A stretch of 32,221 bases of DNA. Source: Scatomorpha gallistercoris. GTDB lineage: Bacteria; Bacillota; Clostridia; Oscillospirales; Oscillospiraceae. The translations under genes were made by a program, and so were the position numbers. Shown one piece after another: positions 23,139-30,708 of this stretch; within the stretch, counting starts at the first letter, position 1; each line of letters begins with the position of its first letter. The notes below the pieces were generated by a model. It made no database searches, was not told the origin of the DNA, and worked only from the letters and a program-made list of their open reading frames with translations. The DNA is taken from assembly GCA_018713005.1 (NCBI GenBank), contig DVFX01000055.1, positions 1-32,221 on the forward strand, written 5' to 3'.

Positions 23139-23168
23139 AGCAGAGAACGCACTGCGTTCTCTGCTTTT
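23139..23168 (+). terminator. Intercistronic attenuator after the amino-acid-binding gene
   Basis: GCAGAGAACGC (23140-23150), loop ACT, GCGTTCTCTGC (23154-23164), then TTTT. It lies between the binding protein and permease genes with no new promoter visible, so partial termination is likely. Confidence 0.75.
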
Positions 23169-23194
23169 GGCGCCGACAGGAGAGAGAAACGCCG

Positions 23195-24034
23195 ATGACC
23201 GAATTCCAAACCGTAATATCCGCCCTGAACGAAGGCTTCCTCCAGACGCTGAAGCTCTTTTTCGTGACGCTTGTCGGCTCCATGCCGCTGGGCCTCATAA
23301 TCTGCTTCGGCTCCATGAACCGCTGGGCGCCTCTGGGCGCCATAGGCCGCAGGAAGCTCGCGCTCAGCCAGCGCGTGGCCCGTATGCTGGACGAGGGCGG
23401 CGAGCTTGTGCTGGACGGACAGCAGCTCACCGAGGACAAGGCCAGAGCCCTGGTCAAGAGCAGCGCGCGCTGGTCAAAGGTCCTGCTTGAGTTCCGGCCC
23501 GTCTCGCTCCTGTGCCGTTTCGTGGTGTGGGTGATACGCGGCACGCCGCTCATGCTGCAGCTCTACATCATCTTCTACATACCCGGCTATATCTTCCCCA
23601 ACAACCCCTGGAGCTTCCCCGAGGGGCGCTTCGCCGCGGCCTCGGTCATGTTTATAGTCAACTACGCCTGCTACTTCTCCGAGATCTACCGCGGCGGCAT
23701 CCAGGGCGTGCCCATCGGCCAGCAGGAGGCCGGGCAGGTGCTCGGCATGACCAAGGGGCAGATCTTCTTCAAGGTCACGCTTTTGCAGATGATAAAGCGC
23801 ATCGTCCCGCCCATGTCCAACGAGATAATCACGCTGGTCAAGGACACCTCGCTCGCGCGCATAATCTCCTATCAGGAGGTCATCTGGGCAGGATTTGCCT
23901 TCCTCAAGGGCTCGCACGGCTACTCCGGCCTGCTCTGGCCGCTGTTCTTTACGGGCGTGTACTACCTCGTGTTCAACGGCGTCGTCTCCTTCCTGCTCGG
24001 CAGGCTGGAGAAAAAGCTTGAATTCTTCAGATAA
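23195..24034 (+). CDS. Polar amino acid ABC transporter permease with an inserted loop
   Basis: 279 residues, longer than the usual ~220. HisM/GlnP-type permease: first membrane segment about 18-38, RGTPLMLQLYIIFY at 115-128, YFSEIYRGGIQGV near 160-172, and the EAA loop QEAGQVLGMTKGQIF at 177-191, which docks on the ATPase. Between the first segment and the RGTP block is an extra hydrophilic stretch of about 55 residues (about 45-100; LDEGGELVLDGQQLTEDKAR and basic residues) that most relatives lack. GGAGAG lies about 10 nt before the ATG. Confidence 0.9.
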   Translation: MTEFQTVISALNEGFLQTLKLFFVTLVGSMPLGLIICFGSMNRWAPLGAIGRRKLALSQRVARMLDEGGELVLDGQQLTEDKARALVKSSARWSKVLLEFRPVSLLCRFVVWVIRGTPLMLQLYIIFYIPGYIFPNNPWSFPEGRFAAASVMFIVNYACYFSEIYRGGIQGVPIGQQEAGQVLGMTKGQIFFKVTLLQMIKRIVPPMSNEIITLVKDTSLARIISYQEVIWAGFAFLKGSHGYSGLLWPLFFTGVYYLVFNGVVSFLLGRLEKKLEFFR

Positions 24035-24046
24035 GGGGGCGGAAGT

Positions 24047-24826
24047 ATGAGCGTACTTGAAGTAAAGAACCTTGAAAAGCACTTCGACAGGACCAAGGTC
24101 TTGAACGACATCAGCTTCACCCTCGAGCAGGGTCAGGCGCTGAGCATAATCGGCTCCTCCGGCTCCGGAAAGACCACGCTGCTCAGATGCCTCAACTTCC
24201 TTGAGACTCCGGACAGCGGCAGCATAAGCGTAAACGGGGAGCTGCTCTTTGACGCCGCCGACCCGGCAACCCGCCGGGAGGCCGACGTGCGCCGCAAGCG
24301 CCTGCACTTCGGCCTGGTGTTCCAGAGCTTCAACCTCTTCCCGCAGTACACGGCGCTGCAGAACGTCACGCTCGCGCCCGAGCTGCTGGCAAAGGAGCAG
24401 CCGGACTACAAGGCCAGGAAGAAGGAGATAAACGCCGCCATCGAGGCTGAGGGCCGCGAATACCTCGCCGCCATGGGCCTCACCGAGCGCGCCGGGCACT
24501 ATCCGCACCAGCTCTCCGGCGGGCAGCAGCAGCGCGTGGCCATTGCCCGCGCCCTGGCCATGCACCCGGACATACTCTGCTTTGACGAGCCGACCAGCGC
24601 ACTCGACCCCGAGCTCACCGGCGAGGTGCTGCGCGTCATACGTTCTCTGGCCGAGAAGCACACGACCATGATAATCGTCACGCACGAGATGGGCTTCGCC
24701 CACGACGTCTCCGACCGCGTTATATTTATGGACGACGGTTTCATAGTCGAGCAGGGCGGCCCGGAGGTCATATCCGACCCGCAGATGGAGCGCACGAGGA
24801 AGTTCCTCAGCAGTTACGGCAAATAA
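24047..24826 (+). CDS. Polar amino acid ABC transporter ATPase (GlnQ-like)
   Basis: 259 residues. ATG follows GGGGGCGGAAGT, 12 nt after the permease stop. Complete ABC domain: Walker A GSSGSGKTT at 36-44, Q-loop VFQSFNLFPQYT, signature LSGGQQQR at 156-163, Walker B ILCFDEPTSALDP at 176-188, and the H-loop in IIVTHEMGFA. The stretch before the Q-loop (DPATRREADVRRKR) and that before the signature (KARKKEINAAIEAEG) are somewhat longer than in GlnQ. It powers import with the upstream permease. Last gene of the operon; an AT-rich region follows. Confidence 0.94.
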   Translation: MSVLEVKNLEKHFDRTKVLNDISFTLEQGQALSIIGSSGSGKTTLLRCLNFLETPDSGSISVNGELLFDAADPATRREADVRRKRLHFGLVFQSFNLFPQYTALQNVTLAPELLAKEQPDYKARKKEINAAIEAEGREYLAAMGLTERAGHYPHQLSGGQQQRVAIARALAMHPDILCFDEPTSALDPELTGEVLRVIRSLAEKHTTMIIVTHEMGFAHDVSDRVIFMDDGFIVEQGGPEVISDPQMERTRKFLSSYGK

Positions 24827-24861
24827 GGCGCGTAAAAGCATTATTTTTTACAAATTTACTA

Positions 24862-24930
24862 TTGAATATTAGGGCGAATTAACGTATCATTATTGCGCGT
24901 GTCATCAGGTAGCATGACACGCGCAATTTT
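24862..24930 (+). promoter_or_regulatory. Promoter and 13-bp dyad before the permuted lipoprotein gene
   Basis: TTGAAT (24862-24867), 17-nt spacer, TATCAT (24885-24890). Immediately after it TTGCGCGTGTCAT (24893-24905) pairs perfectly with ATGACACGCGCAA (24914-24926), followed by TTTT. The dyad could terminate the upstream amino-acid operon, attenuate the gene downstream, or serve as an operator at +1. Confidence 0.55.
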
Positions 24931-24948
24931 GCGAAAGGGGTGCGGCTC

Positions 24949-25746
24949 TTGAAGCGGGCAAAGAAGATACTGGCGGTGGCGCTGGCGCTCTGCCTCATGC
25001 TGCCAATGGCGGCGTGCGGGGAGATAATGGGCAGTTACCGTATAGTGGAAACGCTCGGCGAGCAGAGCTACGCCATAGGCTTCCGCACCGACGACTATGT
25101 CCGATACTATGTCGAGGCGGCCCTGCAGGAGCTGGCGGCCGACGGCACGGTAAACAGCATAGCGGGGCAGTGGTTCACGCAGAACAACACTCACTTCACC
25201 GCGCGCTCCGGCGCTCTCAGCCAGTTTTCAGGCATACCGCAGCGCACACTGATTGTAGGCGCCGACCCCGACGCCTATCCGCTCAGCTATCAGGAGAACG
25301 GGGAATTCAAGGGATTTGACGTAGACCTGGCGCGCGCCGTGTGCTCACGCCTGGGCTGGGAAGTGCAGTTTATCGCCATAAAGGCCGAGAACGCCTATGT
25401 AGAGCTCTCCAGCGGCAACGTTGACTGCGCCTGGGGCGGCCTGACGCTGGACACGGAGGATACGCAGGTAGCGGTGCTCACGCCGTACCTGACCGATGAG
25501 ATAGTCATCGTCACACGCGCCGACACCGGCGCAAAGAGCCTGCGCGGCCTGAACGGCGGCAGCCTGGCCATCACGACCGAGCAGAAGTACATGGACATTC
25601 TTGCCGCTAACGAGAAGCTTATGGAACGCTTCTCGCAGATAAAGCGGCTCACCGGCGGCCTTCAGGCACTGCTGGACGCCGTGAATTCGGGAGAGGCGTC
25701 TGCGGCCATGGTGAGCACCACCTCGCTGCTGCGCTTCGGCTCTTGA
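24949..25746 (+). CDS. Amino-acid-binding-like lipoprotein with rotated (circularly permuted) domain order
   Basis: 265 residues from TTG at 24949, 8 nt after AAAGGGG (a GTG at 24940 would lie in that site). Lipobox MAAC, Cys23. Residues 28-76 match the C-terminal end of SBP_bac_3: YAIGFR at 41-46 and ALQELAADGT followed by QWF, aligning with YGVGFR, AEIYAEGT and DQY at the end of the 22242 protein. Residues 98-265 then match the N-terminal and middle parts: TLIVG at 100-104, SYQENGEFKGFDVDLARAV at 113-131, GNVDCAWGGLTL, and lastly VNSGEASAAMV, where it stops. All pieces are present but the order is rotated. Probably a solute sensor or binding protein; ligand and partner are unknown. Confidence 0.8.
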   Translation: MKRAKKILAVALALCLMLPMAACGEIMGSYRIVETLGEQSYAIGFRTDDYVRYYVEAALQELAADGTVNSIAGQWFTQNNTHFTARSGALSQFSGIPQRTLIVGADPDAYPLSYQENGEFKGFDVDLARAVCSRLGWEVQFIAIKAENAYVELSSGNVDCAWGGLTLDTEDTQVAVLTPYLTDEIVIVTRADTGAKSLRGLNGGSLAITTEQKYMDILAANEKLMERFSQIKRLTGGLQALLDAVNSGEASAAMVSTTSLLRFGS

Positions 25747-25770
25747 AAGCCGGGACGCAGGGCAATTTGA

Positions 25771-25800
25771 TTGACCTCTGGCGAATGCCTATGTTATAAT
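25771..25800 (+). promoter_or_regulatory. Promoter of the 25833 methyltransferase/ECF gene run
   Basis: TTGACC (25771-25776), 18-nt spacer, TATAAT (25795-25800), then a 32-nt leader with AAGGAGCG before the ATG. Near-consensus. Confidence 0.75.
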
Positions 25801-25832
25801 AAAAAGATACTAAACGATTCAAGGAGCGCGGC

Positions 25833-26699
25833 ATGTGGATTTCCGACAAGTGGCGGGATTATGAGCTTATAGACTGCTCAAACGGCGAAAAGCTGGAGCG
25901 ATGGGGGAATTATACCCTTGTGCGGCCCGACCCCCAGGCAATATGGCACACCGCGCGGCGCGACAGGCGCTGGCAGGAGTGCGACGGGCGCTATGCGCGT
26001 TCCCACTCCGGCGGCGGGGCCTGGGACAAGCACAGCCTCCCCGCCAGCTGGCAGATAAGCTACGGGGAGCTGAGATTCAACGTAAAGCCCATGAACTTCA
26101 AGCACACGGGCATTTTCCCGGAGCAGGCCTCAAACTGGGACTTCATCATGCGCAAGATACGCTCCGCCGGGCGGGAGATAAGCGTACTGAACCTCTTTGC
26201 CTATACGGGCGCGGCCACGGTGGCGGCCCTCGCTGCAGGCGCGAGCGTCTGCCACGTCGACGCAGCCAAGGGCATGGTCGCCTGGGCGAAGGAAAACGCC
26301 GCGGCTTCCGGCGTGGCGGACAGGCCCGTGCGCTGGATAGTCGACGACTGCGCCAAGTTCGTAGAGCGCGAGATAAGGCGCGGCCGCCGCTACGACGCAA
26401 TTATCATGGACCCGCCGAGCTATGGACGCGGGCCGGGCGGCGAGGTCTGGAAGCTCGAGGACAGCCTCTGGGACTTTGTCAGCCTAACTGCGGGCGTGCT
26501 CAGCGACGACCCGCTGTTCGTCATCATCAATTCCTACACTACGGGCCTAGCGCCCTCGGTGCTGACCTATATCAGCGAGAGCATATTCACGCGGCGCTTC
26601 GGCGGCCGGAGCGAGAGCGAAGAGCTCGGCCTGCCCGTCACGGCGTCGGGGCTCTGCCTGCCGGCGGGCGCGGCCTGCCGCTGGGAGAGCGGGAGGTAA
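25833..26699 (+). CDS. Class I SAM-dependent methyltransferase (RlmI/PF10672-like)
   Basis: 288 residues; ATG 5 nt or so after AAGGAGCG. The SAM-binding motif VLNLFAYTGAAT is at about 118-129, then an acidic HVDAAKGMVAWAKEN at 141-155, and the catalytic-type MDPPSYGRGPGGEVW at 192-206. This pattern is that of the RlmI/RlmL-type rRNA methyltransferase domain; the N-terminal ~90 residues lack a clear PUA domain. A 23S rRNA target is likely but the exact base is unknown. The stop is 3 nt before the ecfA1 ATG and the ecfA1 ribosome site (GGGAGGT) overlaps its end, so it heads the ECF operon. Confidence 0.8.
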   Translation: MWISDKWRDYELIDCSNGEKLERWGNYTLVRPDPQAIWHTARRDRRWQECDGRYARSHSGGGAWDKHSLPASWQISYGELRFNVKPMNFKHTGIFPEQASNWDFIMRKIRSAGREISVLNLFAYTGAATVAALAAGASVCHVDAAKGMVAWAKENAAASGVADRPVRWIVDDCAKFVEREIRRGRRYDAIIMDPPSYGRGPGGEVWKLEDSLWDFVSLTAGVLSDDPLFVIINSYTTGLAPSVLTYISESIFTRRFGGRSESEELGLPVTASGLCLPAGAACRWESGR

Positions 26700-26702
26700 G
26701 CC

Positions 26703-27533
26703 ATGCCGATAATCAAGACAGAAAACCTGCATTTCACATATCAGGGCGAAGAAAAAGAGACCCTTCACGGCGTCAACCTGGAGATAGAAGAGGGAACCTT
26801 CGTCGCGGTACTCGGCCACAACGGCTCGGGCAAGAGCACGATGGCCAAGCTCTTCAACGGCATACTCCTGCCGGGAGAGGGCCGCGTGCTTGTCGACGGT
26901 ATAGACACTACGCATGAGGACAAGCTTCTGCAGGTGCGCGCGACCGTGGGCCTGGTGTTCCAGAACCCGGACAACCAGATTGTCGCCAACGTCGTCGAGG
27001 ACGACGTGGCCTTTGCCCCGGAAAACCTCGGCGTAGAGCCCGGCGAAATACGCCGGCGCGTGGACGACGCCCTCAAGGCGGTCGGCATGTATGAGTACCG
27101 CATGCATGCGCCGCACCTCCTCTCCGGCGGACAGAAACAGCGCGTGGCAATAGCGGGCGTGCTGGCAATGCGCCCGAGGTGCATAGTCCTCGATGAGCCT
27201 ACGGCCATGCTCGACCCCGTGGGACGCCGCGAGGTCATCGCGACCGTCACAAAGCTCTGCCGCGAGCAGGGCATGACGGTTGTGCTAATAACCCACCACA
27301 TGTCGGAGTGCGTCGGCGCGGACAGGCTCGTCGTGATGAGCGAGGGGCGTATAGTTGCCGACGGCACGCCGAGGGACGTGTTCTCCCAGGTTGAATTGCT
27401 CAGGAGCGAGGGGCTCAGCGTCCCCGCAACCACGGAGCTGATATACGAGCTGGACAAAGACGGTTGGGGCCTGCCGCTCTCCGCGCTCACGGTAGACGAG
27501 TGCGCGGACGCCGTGGCGGCCGCATTGAGATAA
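26703..27533 (+). CDS. ecfA1: ECF transporter ATPase A1
   Basis: 276 residues. One of the two ATPases of the energy-coupling factor that drives vitamin and metal S components. Walker A GHNGSGKST at 38-46; Q-loop FQNPDNQIVANVVEDDVAF from 86, the EcfA1-type pattern; signature LSGGQKQR at 140-147; Walker B IVLDEPTAMLDP at 161-172; H-loop LITHHM. A C-terminal tail (about 240-276) is present as in the family. ecfA2 starts 19 nt after the stop. No S component lies nearby, so it belongs to the group II (shared) type. Confidence 0.95.
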   Translation: MPIIKTENLHFTYQGEEKETLHGVNLEIEEGTFVAVLGHNGSGKSTMAKLFNGILLPGEGRVLVDGIDTTHEDKLLQVRATVGLVFQNPDNQIVANVVEDDVAFAPENLGVEPGEIRRRVDDALKAVGMYEYRMHAPHLLSGGQKQRVAIAGVLAMRPRCIVLDEPTAMLDPVGRREVIATVTKLCREQGMTVVLITHHMSECVGADRLVVMSEGRIVADGTPRDVFSQVELLRSEGLSVPATTELIYELDKDGWGLPLSALTVDECADAVAAALR

Positions 27534-27552
27534 GGAAAAGGATGCTGCGCCA

Positions 27553-28422
27553 ATGGACGCTGTCATAAAAGTAGAAAACCTCACCCACACTTACAGCGTG
27601 GGTACGCCGTTTGAAAAGACGGCCATACACAACATAAACGTCGAGTTTCACCCCGGCGAGCTCGTGGCCGTCATTGGACACACAGGCTCCGGCAAGAGCA
27701 CTTTCATGCAGCACATGAACGGACTGCTTGCGCCCACGAGCGGCCGCGTCTATTGCGATGGGGAGGACATCTTCGCCACCAAAGAGGCCACGCGCGACGT
27801 GCGCTTCAAGGTGGGCCTCGTTTTCCAGTACCCGGAGTATCAGCTCTTCGAGGAGACGGTGTACAAGGACATCGCCTTCGGCCCGAAGAACATGAAACTT
27901 CCGGAGAGCGAAATTGACGAGCGTGTGCGCGAGGCCGCAGGCTTCGTCGGCATCAGCGAAGAGCTCTTCGAGCGCAGCCCGCTCGAGCTCTCCGGCGGCC
28001 AAAAGCGCCGCATAGCCATCGCCGGCGTCATCGCCATGCGTCCGAAGGTGCTCATACTCGACGAGCCCACGGCGGGCCTTGACCCCGCCGGCTGCGAGGA
28101 TATAATAAAGAACATCCTCGACTACCGCGCCGAGACCGGCTCCACCGTGCTGCTTGTCACGCACAGCATGGACGACGCCGCGAGGATAGCCGACCGCCTG
28201 GTCGTGTTCCACGAGGGCGGCATAGCCATGGACGGCACGCCCGACGAGGTGTTCTCGCACCCGGCGGAGCTCACATCCATGGGCCTCGACGTGCCGCAGG
28301 CCGCGGCCATAGCCCAGGCGCTGCGTGAGCGCGGCGTGGAGCTGCCAGGCTCCATATACACGCTTGAGCAGCTCAGGGCCGCGCTTGTACCGCTCAGGAA
28401 GGGGGGACGGGCCGATGCTTAA
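27553..28422 (+). CDS. ecfA2: ECF transporter ATPase A2
   Basis: 289 residues. Partner ATPase of EcfA1. Walker A GHTGSGKST at 42-50, Q-loop FQYPEYQLFEETVYKDIAFG from 91 (the EcfA2 pattern), signature LSGGQKRR at 146-153, Walker B LILDEPTAGLDP at 167-178, and H-loop LVTHSMDDA. The ribosome site is modest (AAAGGA with about a 10-nt gap). The last 8 nt overlap ecfT (ATGCTTAA), so ecfT is translationally coupled. Confidence 0.95.
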   Translation: MDAVIKVENLTHTYSVGTPFEKTAIHNINVEFHPGELVAVIGHTGSGKSTFMQHMNGLLAPTSGRVYCDGEDIFATKEATRDVRFKVGLVFQYPEYQLFEETVYKDIAFGPKNMKLPESEIDERVREAAGFVGISEELFERSPLELSGGQKRRIAIAGVIAMRPKVLILDEPTAGLDPAGCEDIIKNILDYRAETGSTVLLVTHSMDDAARIADRLVVFHEGGIAMDGTPDEVFSHPAELTSMGLDVPQAAAIAQALRERGVELPGSIYTLEQLRAALVPLRKGGRADA

Positions 28423-29221
28423 GGACATAACCCTCGGCCAGTACTTCCCGGGCAACACCGTGATACACAGGCTCGACCCTCGCACGAAGCTGATACTGGT
28501 CATAGTGTTCATTGTGGCCCTGTTCCTGGCGGTGGACTGGATAAGCTACGCATTCATGTTCCTCGTCACCGCGGCCTGCGTCAAGCTCTCGACCATCAGG
28601 CTCAAGAGCATACTCAAGGGCCTGAAACCGCTTATATTCATCATCGTTTTCACCGGTATACTCAACCTCTTTTATACCAAGGGAGGCACGGTGCTTTTCG
28701 ACTGGTGGATATTCACCATCACCACCGAGGGCATCAAGCGCGCCTTCCTCATGGTCGTGCGCATAATGCTGCTTATCACCGGCACCTTCCTGCTGACGTA
28801 CACCACCAGCCCTATCGCGCTGACGGACGGGCTGGAGATGCTGCTCAACCCGCTCAAGAAGATAAAGGTGCCCGTGCACGAGATGAGCATGATAATGAGC
28901 ATGGCGCTCAGGTTCATACCCACTCTGATAGAGGAGACGGACAAGATAATGTCCGCGCAGAAGGCGCGAGGCGCCGACTTCTCCACCGGCAAGATTACCG
29001 AGAGGGCGAAGGCGCTGCTGCCGCTGCTCGTGCCGCTGTTTGTCTCGAGCTTCCGCCGCGCGGATGAGCTCGCCGTCGCCATGGAGAGCCGCTGCTACCA
29101 CGGCGGCGAGGGCAGGACGCGCATGAATTCACTGCACATGGCGCGGCGCGATTATCTCGCGTTCCTGGCCGGAGCCATAGTCCTCGGCGGCATGATAGCC
29201 ATGAACGTGTACGGGATATGA
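28415..29221 (+). CDS. ecfT: ECF transporter transmembrane subunit T
   Basis: 268 residues. Links the ATPases to S components. ATG at 28415 follows GGGGGGACGG and overlaps the ecfA2 stop. Early LDPRTKLI motif at 20-27, several hydrophobic segments (about 27-60, 72-86, 108-132, 245-263), and the coupling helix with the ARG motif at 184-186 (AQKARGADF); a second conserved segment ESRCYHGGEGRTR lies near 224-236. Length is normal. Its stop overlaps the truA start (ATGA). Confidence 0.95.
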   Translation: MLKDITLGQYFPGNTVIHRLDPRTKLILVIVFIVALFLAVDWISYAFMFLVTAACVKLSTIRLKSILKGLKPLIFIIVFTGILNLFYTKGGTVLFDWWIFTITTEGIKRAFLMVVRIMLLITGTFLLTYTTSPIALTDGLEMLLNPLKKIKVPVHEMSMIMSMALRFIPTLIEETDKIMSAQKARGADFSTGKITERAKALLPLLVPLFVSSFRRADELAVAMESRCYHGGEGRTRMNSLHMARRDYLAFLAGAIVLGGMIAMNVYGI

Positions 29222-29982
29222 GGAACATCGCGCTAAAGCTCCGCTATGACGGCAGCGCCTACCACGGCTGGCAGGTGCAGAAATACGACGTCTCCGTCGC
29301 CGCGACGGTGGAAAAGGCGCTCTCAAAGGTCTGCGGCCACCCGGTGAAGGTCACCGGCTGCGGGCGCACGGACGCGGGCGTACACGCGCTCAACTACTGC
29401 GCCAATTTCCGCACCGACAGCCGCATCCCCGTGGAGCGAATCCCGCTCGCGGTGAACACGCGCCTGCCGGACGACATCGCCGTGCTCGGCGCTGTAGAGG
29501 CCCCGGAGGACTTCAACGCCATACTGAGCTGCATAAAAAAAGAGTACGTCTACAGGATAATGAACACGCGCATCCGCGACCCCTTCCTGCAAAAGCGCGT
29601 GTGCTTCTACCCCGCGCCGCTGGACATAGGGCGTATGCAGGCGGCGGCGTCGGCCTTCGAGGGGACGCACGACTTCGCTGCCGTGCGCAGCGTCGGCACC
29701 GAGACAAAGACGACGGTGCGGACAATATACTGGTGCCGGGCGGAGAAGCTCGGCGACGAGATAAAGGTTGCCGTCTGTGCCGACGGCTTCCTGTACAACA
29801 TGGTGCGCGCCATAGTGGGCACCATGGTTTACGCCTCCCACGGCAAGCTCTCGCCGGACGAGATACCGGCGCTGCTGGAGACGAGGGACAGGCGCCTGAC
29901 GGGGCCGACGATGCCTCCGCAGGGCTTGTATTTGAACAGGGTCTGGTACGAAGGAGAAGTCGGGCGGCTGATGCTCAGCTGA
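29218..29982 (+). CDS. truA: tRNA pseudouridine(38-40) synthase
   Basis: 254 residues. It makes pseudouridine at positions 38-40 of the anticodon arm. The catalytic aspartate is Asp52 in CGRTDAGVHAL. Other family blocks: LRYDGSAYHGWQ at 8-19, DFNAILSCIKKEYVYRI, CADGFLYNMVRAIVGTMV, and the C-terminal GPTMPPQGLYLNRVWY. Start overlaps the ecfT stop by 4 nt; ecfA1-ecfA2-ecfT-truA is a conserved Firmicutes order, normally embedded among ribosomal protein genes, which are missing here. Confidence 0.96.
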   Translation: MRNIALKLRYDGSAYHGWQVQKYDVSVAATVEKALSKVCGHPVKVTGCGRTDAGVHALNYCANFRTDSRIPVERIPLAVNTRLPDDIAVLGAVEAPEDFNAILSCIKKEYVYRIMNTRIRDPFLQKRVCFYPAPLDIGRMQAAASAFEGTHDFAAVRSVGTETKTTVRTIYWCRAEKLGDEIKVAVCADGFLYNMVRAIVGTMVYASHGKLSPDEIPALLETRDRRLTGPTMPPQGLYLNRVWYEGEVGRLMLS

Positions 29983-29994
29983 GAGGTGTCGCCC

Positions 29995-30693
29995 ATGAAG
30001 AGCGCCGTGCGCGCGAGAACGAAAACCGTGGCCTTCTGCGTTATGCTGCTGGCAGTGCTTTGCCTGGTCTGGTACGCCGGTACGCTCGCGCCGGATAACG
30101 CGGTAATTTCCGGAAACTATACCGCTGTGGGGAACTCTTACGCGCGGTTTTCGTCAGAAAATGCAGAGCTGCTCTCCGGCGACGGGGAGGTGCTCTCCGC
30201 CGTGGAGTTTGACCACCCGGAGCGTTACCTGACGTCCTCGGGAGAGACGGCTGTCGCCTGGGAGCCGGGAGGGAACATCGCCTTCCTCGGCGCTGGCGGG
30301 GCCAGGCTCGAGAAGGCGGAGGGGCAGCTCCTCGGCGTGTTCGGCTCGGACGCGGGGGCCGTCTCGGCCCTTGTTGAGGACGGCGGAGAGGTGAAGGCAG
30401 AAATCTTTGCAGCGCCCGGAGTGAAGCTGGAGCTCTCGCCTGGGAACAGGCCCATCGCAGCCGTCATAGGCGGGCGCGGGACTGTGCTGGCTCTGCTTTC
30501 GCCGGAGAGGGACGGGTTTTACGTTTCGGCGTATTCGCTGCCGGACATGTCCCCGGCCTGGCGCACGCCGCTGGACGGGCCGCAGTACGATTTGGAATGG
30601 ACGGACACCGCTGTGCTTTGCGCTTTCGGCGGCGACGGAGAGATATACATAGACGGGCTCACGGGGGAGATGCTGCCGCGCAGCCCAGATTAA
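29995..30693 (+). CDS. Hypothetical membrane-anchored protein
   Basis: 232 residues, not recognised. ATG at 29995 follows GAGAGGTG; a GTG at 29986 falls inside that site. One N-terminal hydrophobic segment after basic residues (about 12-29; TVAFCVMLLAVLCLVWY) looks like a signal anchor, and the remaining ~200 residues would be outside the cell. They are rich in Gly/Ala/Glu and short beta-type repeats (GETAVAWEPGGNIAFLG, GGEVKAEIFAAPG), which could suggest a small propeller-like or beta-rich fold, but this is a guess. Between truA and cvpA in the same run, 15 nt before the cvpA start. Confidence 0.7.
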   Translation: MKSAVRARTKTVAFCVMLLAVLCLVWYAGTLAPDNAVISGNYTAVGNSYARFSSENAELLSGDGEVLSAVEFDHPERYLTSSGETAVAWEPGGNIAFLGAGGARLEKAEGQLLGVFGSDAGAVSALVEDGGEVKAEIFAAPGVKLELSPGNRPIAAVIGGRGTVLALLSPERDGFYVSAYSLPDMSPAWRTPLDGPQYDLEWTDTAVLCAFGGDGEIYIDGLTGEMLPRSPD

Positions 30694-30708
30694 AAGGAGG
30701 ACAGGGCC

